Of a DNA stretch of 15,868 bases, positions 1-5,831 are shown in pieces. The position numbers and the translations under genes are program-made. Numbering within the stretch: the stretch's first letter is position 1; the number at the start of each line of letters is the position of its first letter. This DNA is from Bacteroidales bacterium UBA7569 (GTDB lineage: Bacteria; Bacteroidota; Bacteroidia; Bacteroidales; Paludibacteraceae): NCBI GenBank assembly GCA_002477945.1, contig DLLF01000012.1:6269-22136 (forward strand), read 5' to 3'. The notes under the pieces were generated by a model, which was given only the letters and a program-made list of their open reading frames with translations, was not told where the DNA came from and ran no database searches.

Positions 1-189
1 AGCATTGGAGAGAGTGCTTTCGATAGTTGCACAGGTCTTACCTCTCTCATTATCTCCAATAGTGTAACGAGTATCGAAGACTGGACTTTCTATAAATGCT
101 CAAGTCTTACCTCTGTCACTATTCCCAATAGTGTAACAAGTATTGGGAAGGGCGCTTTCTGTGATTGCACAGGTCTTACTTCTATCACA
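1..189 (+). repeat. Tandem 69-bp LRR-coding repeats
   Basis: Two complete 69-bp units (1-69, 70-138) and a third that diverges near 189 encode successive 23-residue LRRs. Units share CTTACCTCT-like cores and AATAGTGTAACNAGTAT. The array certainly began upstream of the window. Such arrays change copy number by recombination or slippage. Confidence 0.85.
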
Positions 190-888
190 GTGTGTGCCAT
201 AACGCCACCAGAGTGCAATGGTTATGATGCTTTTGCAGATGTACCTTATACAATCCCCGTCCACATCCCTTGCGGGGCAAAAGAGGCGTATCAATCCGCT
301 TTGGGATGGAGAAACTTCAAAAACTATATCGAGACTCCCAATTACACATTGGATGTTACCTCTCAAAACGAAGACATGGGTTCTGTCGAGGTTACACAAG
401 AGCCTTCTTGCGATGACAACAAAAGTGTGTTCAAGGCGGTTGCCAACGAGGGCTATCGTTTTGTAAGATGGAATGACGGCAACACCGACAATCCCCGAAC
501 CGTGGTTGTCACACAAGATACCACCTTCGTGGCAGAGTTTGCAGAGCAATTGCCGCAATATACCATTACCGTTACTTGCGACTCGAAGCAGGGTACAGTG
601 TCAGGCAGCGGCGTGTATGATGAAGGCACACAAGTTACATTGACAGCCACAGCCAATGAGGGGTACGAGTTCGCACAGTGGAGCAATGGGGTTACAGACA
701 ACCCGTACATCTTTAGTGCCACCCAAGATATCACTCTTGAGGCGAAGTTTACAGCCACTACTGCCGTAGAGAACGTATCTGCCGACGGTGATACTGCGGC
801 ACGCAAGGTTATCCGCAACGGACAAGTCTATATTCTCCGCAATGGCAAAGTATATACCGTTCAGGGACAGGAAATAAAAGAGCAATAA
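1..888 (+). CDS. BspA-like leucine-rich-repeat surface protein, 5'-truncated by window
   Basis: The reading frame is open from base 1, so the N-terminus lies outside the window; 295 residues are visible. Residues 1-65 are LRR_5/BspA-type repeats of 23 residues built on SIGxxAFxxCTGLTSxxIPNSVT. Next comes the usual end cap (ITPPECNGYDAF...VPIHIPCG-type, ending GWRNF). Two beta domains of the divergent InlB B-repeat kind follow (about 115-180 and 187-250), each with ANEGYxFxxW and TDNP...TQD. The last 40 residues end in KVIRNGQVYILRNGKVYTVQ, a Bacteroidales C-terminal tail resembling a type IX secretion sorting domain. Such proteins are exported, cell-surface and often adhesive; the ligand here is unknown. 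The same tail occurs in the gene at 4015-4911. A strong terminator follows the stop. Family assignment is firm, function is inferred. Confidence 0.9.
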   Translation, partial: SIGESAFDSCTGLTSLIISNSVTSIEDWTFYKCSSLTSVTIPNSVTSIGKGAFCDCTGLTSITVCAITPPECNGYDAFADVPYTIPVHIPCGAKEAYQSALGWRNFKNYIETPNYTLDVTSQNEDMGSVEVTQEPSCDDNKSVFKAVANEGYRFVRWNDGNTDNPRTVVVTQDTTFVAEFAEQLPQYTITVTCDSKQGTVSGSGVYDEGTQVTLTATANEGYEFAQWSNGVTDNPYIFSATQDITLEAKFTATTAVENVSADGDTAARKVIRNGQVYILRNGKVYTVQGQEIKEQ

Positions 889-912
889 ACAATAGGGCTC
901 TATACCTAACTT

Positions 913-945
913 ACAGGGCGTGCCAAGTGGTTTGGCACGCCCTGT
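913..945 (+). terminator. Intrinsic terminator of the LRR gene
   Basis: A perfect 13-bp inverted repeat, ACAGGGCGTGCCA / TGGCACGCCCTGT, encloses a 7-nt loop, extendable by an inner A-T pair. It lies 24 nt after the stop codon of the LRR protein. Only a short TTTA tract follows, so it is stem-strong and U-poor, and it could also work from the other strand. Confidence 0.8.
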
Positions 946-997
946 TTATACTGATAAAGACAACGAAGGGGCGTTTATCTTTTCCACCAATCATCCT

Positions 998-1022
998 CTT
1001 GCCCGCTAATCAGGCGGGCAAG
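998..1022. repeat. Hairpin between LRR gene and channel gene
   Basis: Perfect inverted repeat CTTGCCCGC - TAATCAG - GCGGGCAAG. No T-tract follows on the plus strand. It sits about 50 nt upstream of the channel promoter and is compositionally like the GGGCAAT hairpins at 13482 and 15184 (all contain CGGGCAA), so it may belong to the same loose family. Confidence 0.6.
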
Positions 1023-1071
1023 TTCATTCATCACCATACACATCGGGCGGGAAATAGGTTGCGGGTTGCTA

Positions 1072-1103
1072 TTTGCGTATGTGCCACGAAAACAGTACCT
1101 TTG
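1072..1103 (+). promoter_or_regulatory. Bacteroidetes-type promoter of the channel gene
   Basis: TTTG (1072-1075) and TACCTTTG (1096-1103) are separated by 20 nt, an exact fit to the TTTG/TAnnTTTG promoter. Transcription would start near 1108-1110, leaving about a 15-nt leader before the ATG at 1124. This rules out the in-frame TTG at 1073 as the start. Confidence 0.8.
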
Positions 1104-1123
1104 TACAGCAATCAAGCAAACCA

Positions 1124-1921
1124 ATGATGAAACAACTGATACGAAAAATCTTTCTCAATGAGCACATCATCCTGTGCGTCATTCTCATCAACGCGGCAAT
1201 CATCTTTGCCCAAGAGAGCGGTGTGAACAGCCTTGCCCTGTCTATTGCCGACCTTGTCTGCACGCTTATATTCATCATCGAGATGGTGGTGAAGCAAGTA
1301 GAATACGGTGTCAAGGGCTATTGGCGGGACGGGTGGAACCGCTTGGACGGCGTATTGGTCCTCCTGTCGCTGCCGTCCGTGGTGGCGTTCTTTATGCCGG
1401 CAGGCATATTGGGCAACCTGTCCGTTCTGCTGGTGCTGAGGCTGCTGCGTGTACTGCGTTTCTTTCGTATTATCCATATCTTCCCTAACTTCTCCAATAT
1501 TGCCAGGAACTTCGGCAAAGCCATGCGCGACAGTTACGGTGTCTTTGCGGGATTCATTGTGCTGATACTTATTGTGGCACTGGTGTCGTGTGCATTGTTT
1601 CGGGATTCGGCACCCGAGTACTTTGCCACGCCGATAGACAGCATCTATTCCATCTTCCGCATCTGCACGGGCGAGGGCTGGAATGAGATACCAGACACCA
1701 TCGCCGAGGGGTCTTCTATTGTTACCGCCCGTTGGGTACGCCTGTATTTCAGTCTGCTGCTGGTGATTTGCAGCATCATCGGTCTGTCGCTTGTCAACTC
1801 TATCTTCGTGGACGCTATGGTGAGCGACAACAACGACGACCTCGAGAAGCAGGTCAAGGAACTCAACGCCAAGATAGACCAACTCCTATCCCAATCCAAG
1901 AACCCTCACCCCGAAAAGTAG
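1124..1921 (+). CDS. Voltage-gated cation channel (Ion_trans family)
   Basis: 265-residue inner-membrane protein with the six-helix plan of bacterial voltage-gated channels. S1 is about 14-30, S2 38-57 and S3 72-90. S4 is 98-118, with arginines at every third position (R106, R109, R112, R115) as voltage sensor. S5 is 136-158, the pore loop 170-190 and S6 203-230. The selectivity filter reads TGEGW (182-186), closer to calcium-channel filters than to the TLESW type of NaChBac. A short C-terminal heptad segment (about 238-256, LEKQVKELNAKIDQLL) could form the four-stranded coiled coil known in this family. It acts as a homotetramer. The start at 1124 follows the promoter; 1127 (second ATG) is equally possible. 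Single-gene unit, with no gene partner on its strand. Ion selectivity is inferred. Confidence 0.9.
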   Translation: MMKQLIRKIFLNEHIILCVILINAAIIFAQESGVNSLALSIADLVCTLIFIIEMVVKQVEYGVKGYWRDGWNRLDGVLVLLSLPSVVAFFMPAGILGNLSVLLVLRLLRVLRFFRIIHIFPNFSNIARNFGKAMRDSYGVFAGFIVLILIVALVSCALFRDSAPEYFATPIDSIYSIFRICTGEGWNEIPDTIAEGSSIVTARWVRLYFSLLLVICSIIGLSLVNSIFVDAMVSDNNDDLEKQVKELNAKIDQLLSQSKNPHPEK

Positions 1922-1950
1922 CCGTATTGCATACGAAAACTTGCACCATG

Positions 1951-2640
1951 CTATAGTAGAAAATCCATATAGTTGTCTCTGGTAATAGTCTGTATCTCCA
2001 CATCGGGATAGGCTCTGTGGAAAGTCGGGTTTGACTTTGAACTCAAAGGCATACATTCTGCCATCATACTCCTCTATATAGTCTATCTCCTGCATTTGCG
2101 TAGTACGCCAAAAGTAGGTATTGGCATATAGTCCGCTATACTGGTTGCGTTTGAGACGCTCACTGATGAGGTAGTTCTCCCACAGCGTACCGACATCTTG
2201 ACGCATCTCTATGTCTGCAAAGTTGTTAATCAGCGCATTACGAATACCATTGTCATAGAAATACACCTTGCGGGCAAACTTAAGTTCATTGCGTAGGTTC
2301 CTACTGAAAGACCCCAAACGGAAGATAACCTGTGCCTGCTCCAAGAGGGTGATATAGTTGCTGATAGTCTCTTTATCCAATCCTACTATTTGTGCCAACT
2401 CGTTGTAACTCACTTCGCTACCCATTTGGTAAGCAAGGGCTTGCAGCAGTTTGAGCAGTTTTTCCGGCTTCTTAATCCGTTCCCATTGCAGCACATCTTT
2501 ATATAGGTAACTGTCGGCTAAAGGAGCGAGGATAGTCTTCTCTTCACCGGGGTGGCAAACCACATCAGGATATGCCCCATACACCAAGCGCAGTGGCATG
2601 CGCAACATCGAGTACCTCATCAAACTCAGCGAAGAATGAC
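1951..2640 (-). pseudogene. Remnant of an AAA_14/DUF4143 ATPase
   Basis: The minus strand encodes the C-terminal DUF4143 half of a Bacteroidales ATPase: RLVYGAYPDVV (near 2590), ADSYLYKDVL, GSEVSYNELAQIVGLD (a helix-turn-helix-like stretch), KVYFYDNGIRNALI, and the nuclease-like YFWRTTQMQEIDYIEE...YAFEFK. The N-terminal P-loop half (roughly the first 170-190 residues of a protein usually near 380-400) is missing. The reading frame breaks near 2021-2035: after FEFKVKP the true ending, FHRAYPDVEIQTITRDNYMD, continues in another frame to a stop at 1951-1953. The upstream edge is uncertain; homology may fade out between 2590 and 2650. It is convergent with the channel gene and divergent from the Fic gene. 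Truncation plus frameshift argue for a dead gene. Confidence 0.85.
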
Positions 2641-2711
2641 TCCGAAACGACCACATAATACACCCGCAACAGCCATTCTTGCACATTATGGCACAACTTT
2701 TGCAGTAAAAA

Positions 2712-2729
2712 GGTTACACGTGTGTAACC
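2712..2729. promoter_or_regulatory. Operator-like inverted repeat before the Fic gene
   Basis: GGTTACAC - GT - GTGTAACC is a perfect 8-bp inverted repeat with a 2-bp spacer, centred 28 bp upstream of the Fic start codon. A partial -7 element AACTTTTG (2695-2702, one mismatch to TAnnTTTG, no convincing -33) lies just upstream. A bound dimer would therefore cover the start of transcription. The Fic protein carries its own winged helix, so autoregulation is a plausible inference. Confidence 0.55.
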
Positions 2730-2747
2730 ATTTAGCATAACCGCATC

Positions 2748-3818
2748 ATGCAGCAGGTAACTCTCAAAAAGGCATTCCAAGCGTGGCAGGACATTCAGCC
2801 CCTCTCCGACAGGGACAAAGAGCGTCTTAGCCGCCGCTTCACCATCGACTACAACTACAACAGCAACCACATCGAGGGCAACACCCTCACCTATGGTCAG
2901 ACCGAAATCCTCCTGCTTTTCGGCAAGGTTGTCGGCGAAGCCACCGTGCGCGACGTGCAGGAGATGACGGCAAGCAACGTCGGACTCCGCATGATGACCG
3001 AGGAGGCTACCCTCCGCGATATGCCTCTCACCCAAACCTTCATTCGCACCCTCCACCAAACCCTTCTGCGCGAGGACTACACCGTCTATCGCCAATTGCC
3101 CACGGGCTTGCAAACCTCCTATATCATACACGCGGGGCAGTACAAGACGCGCCCCAACTCGGTCATCACCCGCTACGGCGACCGTTTCGACTACGCCTCG
3201 CCCGAGGAGACGCCCGCCCTCATGACCGACCTCGTCAATTGGTACAACGCCGCCGAAGAGGCAGGCAAACTCACGCCCGTCGAGTTGGCAGCCCTCTTCC
3301 ACTATCGCTATATCCGCATCCATCCTTTCGAGGACGGCAACGGGCGCATCGCACGCCTGATGGTCAACTACATCCTTGCGCGCCACGGACTGCCTATGAT
3401 TGTGGTGCGCAGCCGCCTCAAGCAGGACTATTTGGAGGCACTCCACCAGACGGACTTGTTCGTCGGCTCTTCCCCGAGCGACGGCGCACACGCCGGCATC
3501 ACCGACATTGCCCCCTTCCTGCGCTACTTCCAAGGAGTCGTGGCAACGGAGGTGTACAACGACTACCTCTTCGTCACCCGACGCAACGAGAACACATGGT
3601 GGTACGATGGTCAGATGATAGAGTTCCGAACACCCAACTATGCGGCTATACTGCGACTTATGCAGACGCGTCCGACCCTCACGCAGGACGAACTGCAACA
3701 GGAGATAGGCATCAGCAAAACCGCCGTACGCAAACTGCTGACCCAACTAATCGACAAGAACTACGTCGAGCGGCAACCCAACGGAGGCTGGCGGGTCATC
3801 ATCACCCCGTCCATTTGA
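2748..3818 (+). CDS. Fic-family AMP transferase with C-terminal winged helix
   Basis: 356 residues. Fic enzymes usually transfer AMP from ATP to a Ser, Thr or Tyr of a target protein. The catalytic motif is intact: HPFEDGNGRIAR (H192-R203, catalytic His192). An N-terminal inhibitory-helix motif, S39-NHI-E43-G44, fits the (S/T)xxxE(G/N) consensus, so this is a self-inhibited class II Fic with the inhibitor in cis rather than a toxin with a separate antitoxin. The flap region lies about 135-160. Residues 300-350 (TLTQDELQQEIGISKTAVRKL...) form a winged helix-turn-helix, as in the Bacteroides and Shewanella Fic proteins of this architecture. By eye its G+C is higher than that of its flanks, hinting at transfer. 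No antitoxin gene adjoins it; the neighbour upstream is a decayed ATPase. Target unknown. Confidence 0.93.
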   Translation: MQQVTLKKAFQAWQDIQPLSDRDKERLSRRFTIDYNYNSNHIEGNTLTYGQTEILLLFGKVVGEATVRDVQEMTASNVGLRMMTEEATLRDMPLTQTFIRTLHQTLLREDYTVYRQLPTGLQTSYIIHAGQYKTRPNSVITRYGDRFDYASPEETPALMTDLVNWYNAAEEAGKLTPVELAALFHYRYIRIHPFEDGNGRIARLMVNYILARHGLPMIVVRSRLKQDYLEALHQTDLFVGSSPSDGAHAGITDIAPFLRYFQGVVATEVYNDYLFVTRRNENTWWYDGQMIEFRTPNYAAILRLMQTRPTLTQDELQQEIGISKTAVRKLLTQLIDKNYVERQPNGGWRVIITPSI

Positions 3819-3901
3819 TACAATGCTGTCCAACTCAAAGAAATATGCAAACTATATTAAAATTCAATGCTTTTCCACTCGCGATTAAGCCGTGTCAAAC
3901 A

Positions 3902-3940
3902 GCAAGGGATAAGCAACCCTTATGCAAGGGATAGGCAACC
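3902..3940 (+). repeat. Two 17-bp direct repeats upstream of 4015 gene
   Basis: GCAAGGGATAAGCAACC (3902-3918) and GCAAGGGATAGGCAACC (3924-3940) differ at one base and are spaced by 22 bp, two helical turns. They end about 35 bp upstream of the -7 element at 3976, the spacing expected of an activator or repressor site. Function is inferred. Confidence 0.55.
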
Positions 3941-3975
3941 GATACGCTTCCCTGCGGCTCTGGTACACGCTACCA

Positions 3976-3983
3976 TAACTTTG
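3976..3983 (+). promoter_or_regulatory. -7 element of the 4015 gene
   Basis: TAACTTTG fits TAnnTTTG exactly and lies 31 nt before the ATG. No TTTG is found at the expected -33 position (the sequence there is CCCTGC-like), so the promoter may depend on an activator, perhaps through the direct repeats just upstream. Confidence 0.55.
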
Positions 3984-4014
3984 CATTGCAGTAAACATTA
4001 TCTTAATTATATCT

Positions 4015-4911
4015 ATGAAACAGAATCTGTTGTTAACGTTATTTCTTATTCTCTGCGTCTGTCTGCCCGTCCAAGCGGTGCAAGGTGGTGCCGGCAAGTT
4101 CTCTGTGGCAAAAGACAAGCAGGTGTATTTCTCCCACGGCAATCTGCAGTATGTTCAGTCCACCAATACGTGGCAGTTTGCTGAGTTGCAATATGAGTTT
4201 GTAGGTGCAGCCAATCTGACAATCGGCGAAGATGGAAATCCGGTGTTGGCAGATACCATCGACCTCTTTGGATGGGGAACGGGACATAATCCGACATTGT
4301 GGAGTTATGACAGCAACGACTACAATGAGTATGTGGATTGGGGAGTCAACTCAATTGGCAGTGACGAACCCAATGCGTGGCGTACGTTGTCCGTTGCCGA
4401 GTGGCGGTATCTGCTCACATCGCGTGCCAACGCTCTGAAATTGCGCGGCTCTGCCAGTATCAACGGACTGTTCGGAATGATTCTCCTGCCCGATGATTGG
4501 GCTTCCTTGGAGGGCATCAACTATCGTGATAAGTGGAATATCACCAAGGAATACACGCTTGATGAATGGCAGCAAATGGAAAGTCAGGGTGCCGTATTTC
4601 TTCCGAGTACAGGCATACGGACACAAACTGAGGTGGAACCTCCAAAACAGGCTATTTATTGGTCATCAACAGGGACTGCGCAATTCGCATATGGCATCCT
4701 TATAAGTACTTGTACACTAGAGATAGGTTCCAATTCTCATCCCTATTTTGGCGGGGCGGTTCGGCTCGTGCAAGATGTAAACAATGTAACAACACACACG
4801 GAAACCCACCCGCATGTTGTACAACCTGCAGAAAAAGTTGTCAAAAATGGAATTGTGTATATCTTGCACAATGGCAATCTATATACTGTCCTCGCCACAA
4901 AAGTGCAGTAG
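4015..4911 (+). CDS. Secreted FISUMP-like protein with C-terminal sorting tail
   Basis: 298 residues. Residues 1-21 are a signal peptide (basic start, LLLTLFLILCVCLP core, cleavage likely after VQA). The body matches a Bacteroidales exported family, with KVYFSxGNLQY-like (36-46), IDLFGWGTGHN (82-91), DWGVN, WRTLSVAEWRYLL (122-134), ILLPDDW (156-162), MESQGAVFLPSTGIR (188-202), IYWSST (214-219) and a final GGAVRLV (246-252). The WR-L-EW and G-VRLV elements resemble the FISUMP / formylglycine-generating-enzyme-like fold, so a C-type-lectin-like carbohydrate or protein-binding role is possible but unproven. The tail, EKVVKNGIVYILHNGNLYTV (273-292), matches the tail of the LRR protein at 1-888 and suggests the same export route. 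It stands alone with its own promoter. Specific role unknown. Confidence 0.8.
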   Translation: MKQNLLLTLFLILCVCLPVQAVQGGAGKFSVAKDKQVYFSHGNLQYVQSTNTWQFAELQYEFVGAANLTIGEDGNPVLADTIDLFGWGTGHNPTLWSYDSNDYNEYVDWGVNSIGSDEPNAWRTLSVAEWRYLLTSRANALKLRGSASINGLFGMILLPDDWASLEGINYRDKWNITKEYTLDEWQQMESQGAVFLPSTGIRTQTEVEPPKQAIYWSSTGTAQFAYGILISTCTLEIGSNSHPYFGGAVRLVQDVNNVTTHTETHPHVVQPAEKVVKNGIVYILHNGNLYTVLATKVQ

Positions 4912-4983
4912 AAGAAAGAATACATCACAGAAAACTTGCATTAACGGCTCATTGGCGGCAATTGGCGGAGAATGAGACCCGAT

Positions 4984-5007
4984 AGGAACTATAATGTTCC
5001 TGCTTTT
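4984..5007 (+). terminator. Possible weak terminator after 4015 gene
   Basis: AGGAAC - TATAAT - GTTCCT followed by GCTTTT, 72 nt beyond the stop codon. The stem is only 6 bp and the T-run is 4, so this is tentative. Confidence 0.35.
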
Positions 5008-5151
5008 ATGCACTTCAAGCAATAGGTGAAATAAGTAAACTCTGTTCCGCTTATTTGGCTACTTATCTGGTTCATTGGTTCAATTAACTCAATCTTCCCT
5101 GTTATCTTCCCCATAATTATCTAATCGTCAATCGTCAAATTGTGAATTTCT

Positions 5152-5196
5152 ACGACCCCTCAACGAGACCTCATCGACACTTGGACGAGGGATGGA
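5152..5196 (+). repeat. Dispersed repeat copy A (partner at 15080)
   Basis: The stretch ACGACCCCTCAACG..ACCTCATCGAC......CGAG....GGA aligns with 15080-15126, sharing the exact 11-mer ACCTCATCGAC (5168-5178 and 15096-15106) and about 70 percent of flanking bases by eye. Both copies lie in gene-free DNA. Nature unknown. Confidence 0.4.
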
Positions 5197-5502
5197 AACG
5201 AAGTTCCAAAAATAAAATCGTACATTGTAAATCATCAAATCGTAAATGATTTGACCCTTCAACGAGAGGTCGCCAAGGACTCTCTGCATGGCTCAAATGA
5301 GTGCCGAAAAGGCATTTTGAGAGGGTATCTTATGGCGCAAGGAAGACTGAGAACACTGCAATTTGAATGAATGATGTTTTGCAGAAGCCTGTTTTCTTGT
5401 TTTGGATTGTAGGTCACGTCCGGTCGGATGGTTCTTGGCTGTATCCCGAAATGTTGGCGATTGAAATATATATACCAACGAAAAAACAACGATCGCACAA
5501 AC

Positions 5503-5534
5503 AAAAAACAGCGAACTGCGCACTGCAACTCGCT
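5503..5534 (-). terminator. Intrinsic terminator of tRNA-Lys
   Basis: Read on the minus strand: AGCGA, gt, TGC, loop agtgc, GCA, gt, TCGCT, then GTTTTTTG. A stem of 5 + 3 bp around a symmetric GT/GT internal loop, followed by six T, lies 24 nt after the tRNA 3' end. This is a classical rho-independent terminator. Confidence 0.8.
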
Positions 5535-5558
5535 GCTCACAAAGCAAATATACTTTTG

Positions 5559-5631
5559 TGACCCCGGAGAGGCTCGAACTCTCGACCCACTGATTAAGAG
5601 TCAGTTGCTCTACCAACTGAGCTACGGAGTC
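5559..5631 (-). tRNA. tRNA-Lys (anticodon CUU)
   Basis: 73 nt on the minus strand with all four arms. The acceptor is GACTCCG paired with CGGGGTC (one T-G pair), discriminator A; the D-arm is GCTC-AGTTGGTA-GAGC. The anticodon arm is ACTGA-CTCTTAA-TCAGT, giving anticodon CTT. The T-arm is GAGAG-TTCGAGC-CTCTC. CCA is not encoded. It decodes AAG lysine codons. It has its own promoter and terminator and is transcribed divergently from the fumarase operon, whose promoter lies about 35 bp beyond its own. Confidence 0.97.
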
Positions 5632-5655
5632 TTGCTTTCTTTCCCAAAGCGGCTG

Positions 5656-5687
5656 CAAAGATATAGCAAAGTTTTCATTTGTGCAAA
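5656..5687 (-). promoter_or_regulatory. Promoter of tRNA-Lys
   Basis: On the minus strand TTTG (plus 5684-5687) is followed after 20 nt by TATCTTTG (plus 5656-5663), an exact fit to the Bacteroidetes promoter. Transcription would begin near 5650, about 20 nt before the mature tRNA 5' end at 5631. Confidence 0.8.
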
Positions 5688-5721
5688 TTCTGCAAGAAAA
5701 AAAACAAACTTTCTCTATCTG

Positions 5722-5753
5722 TTTGCCACTCCGAAGATTTTAATGTAACTTTG
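5722..5753 (+). promoter_or_regulatory. Main promoter of the fumarase-dxr-recR gene run
   Basis: TTTG (5722-5725), 20 nt, TAACTTTG (5746-5753): exact match to the Bacteroidetes promoter. The start near 5758-5760 leaves a leader of about 70 nt before the fumarase ATG. Divergent from the tRNA-Lys promoter. Confidence 0.8.
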
Positions 5754-5831
5754 CGCTGGGGACGTATGCCGAAGAATTTGCATACTTTTCCTGTAATAAA
5801 GTGAATATATAACTTCATCGGATAAGAAACT

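Larger units (their letters stand above)
4912..5502. other. Gene-free interval with short repeats
   Basis: I see no credible gene here on either strand. It holds a weak hairpin at 4984-5001, low-complexity AATCGTCAA/AATCGTAAAT-like runs (5120-5150, 5215-5256), an inverted repeat TCAAATC/GATTTGA (5235-5254), two copies of a 16-bp motif GACCCYTCAACGAGAS (5154-5169 and 5253-5268), and a hairpin CTCAAA...TGCC gaaaa GGCA...TTTGAG (5292-5321). Confidence 0.6.

Noticed and set aside
1..189. CRISPR-like array from the regular 69-bp repeats
   Set aside because: The units are contiguous coding LRR repeats with no unique spacers.
1073..1123. Upstream TTG start for the channel gene (17 extra residues)
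   Set aside because: It overlaps the -33 box, and the -7 box lies inside the added codons; transcription would start downstream of it.
927..1127. 66-codon open frame between the LRR and channel genes
   Set aside because: It starts inside the terminator and runs over the next hairpin and the channel promoter.
2598..2639. Plus-strand fragment MRNIEYLIKLSEE as a gene remnant
   Set aside because: Too short, no upstream frame, and it overlaps the minus-strand ATPase homology.
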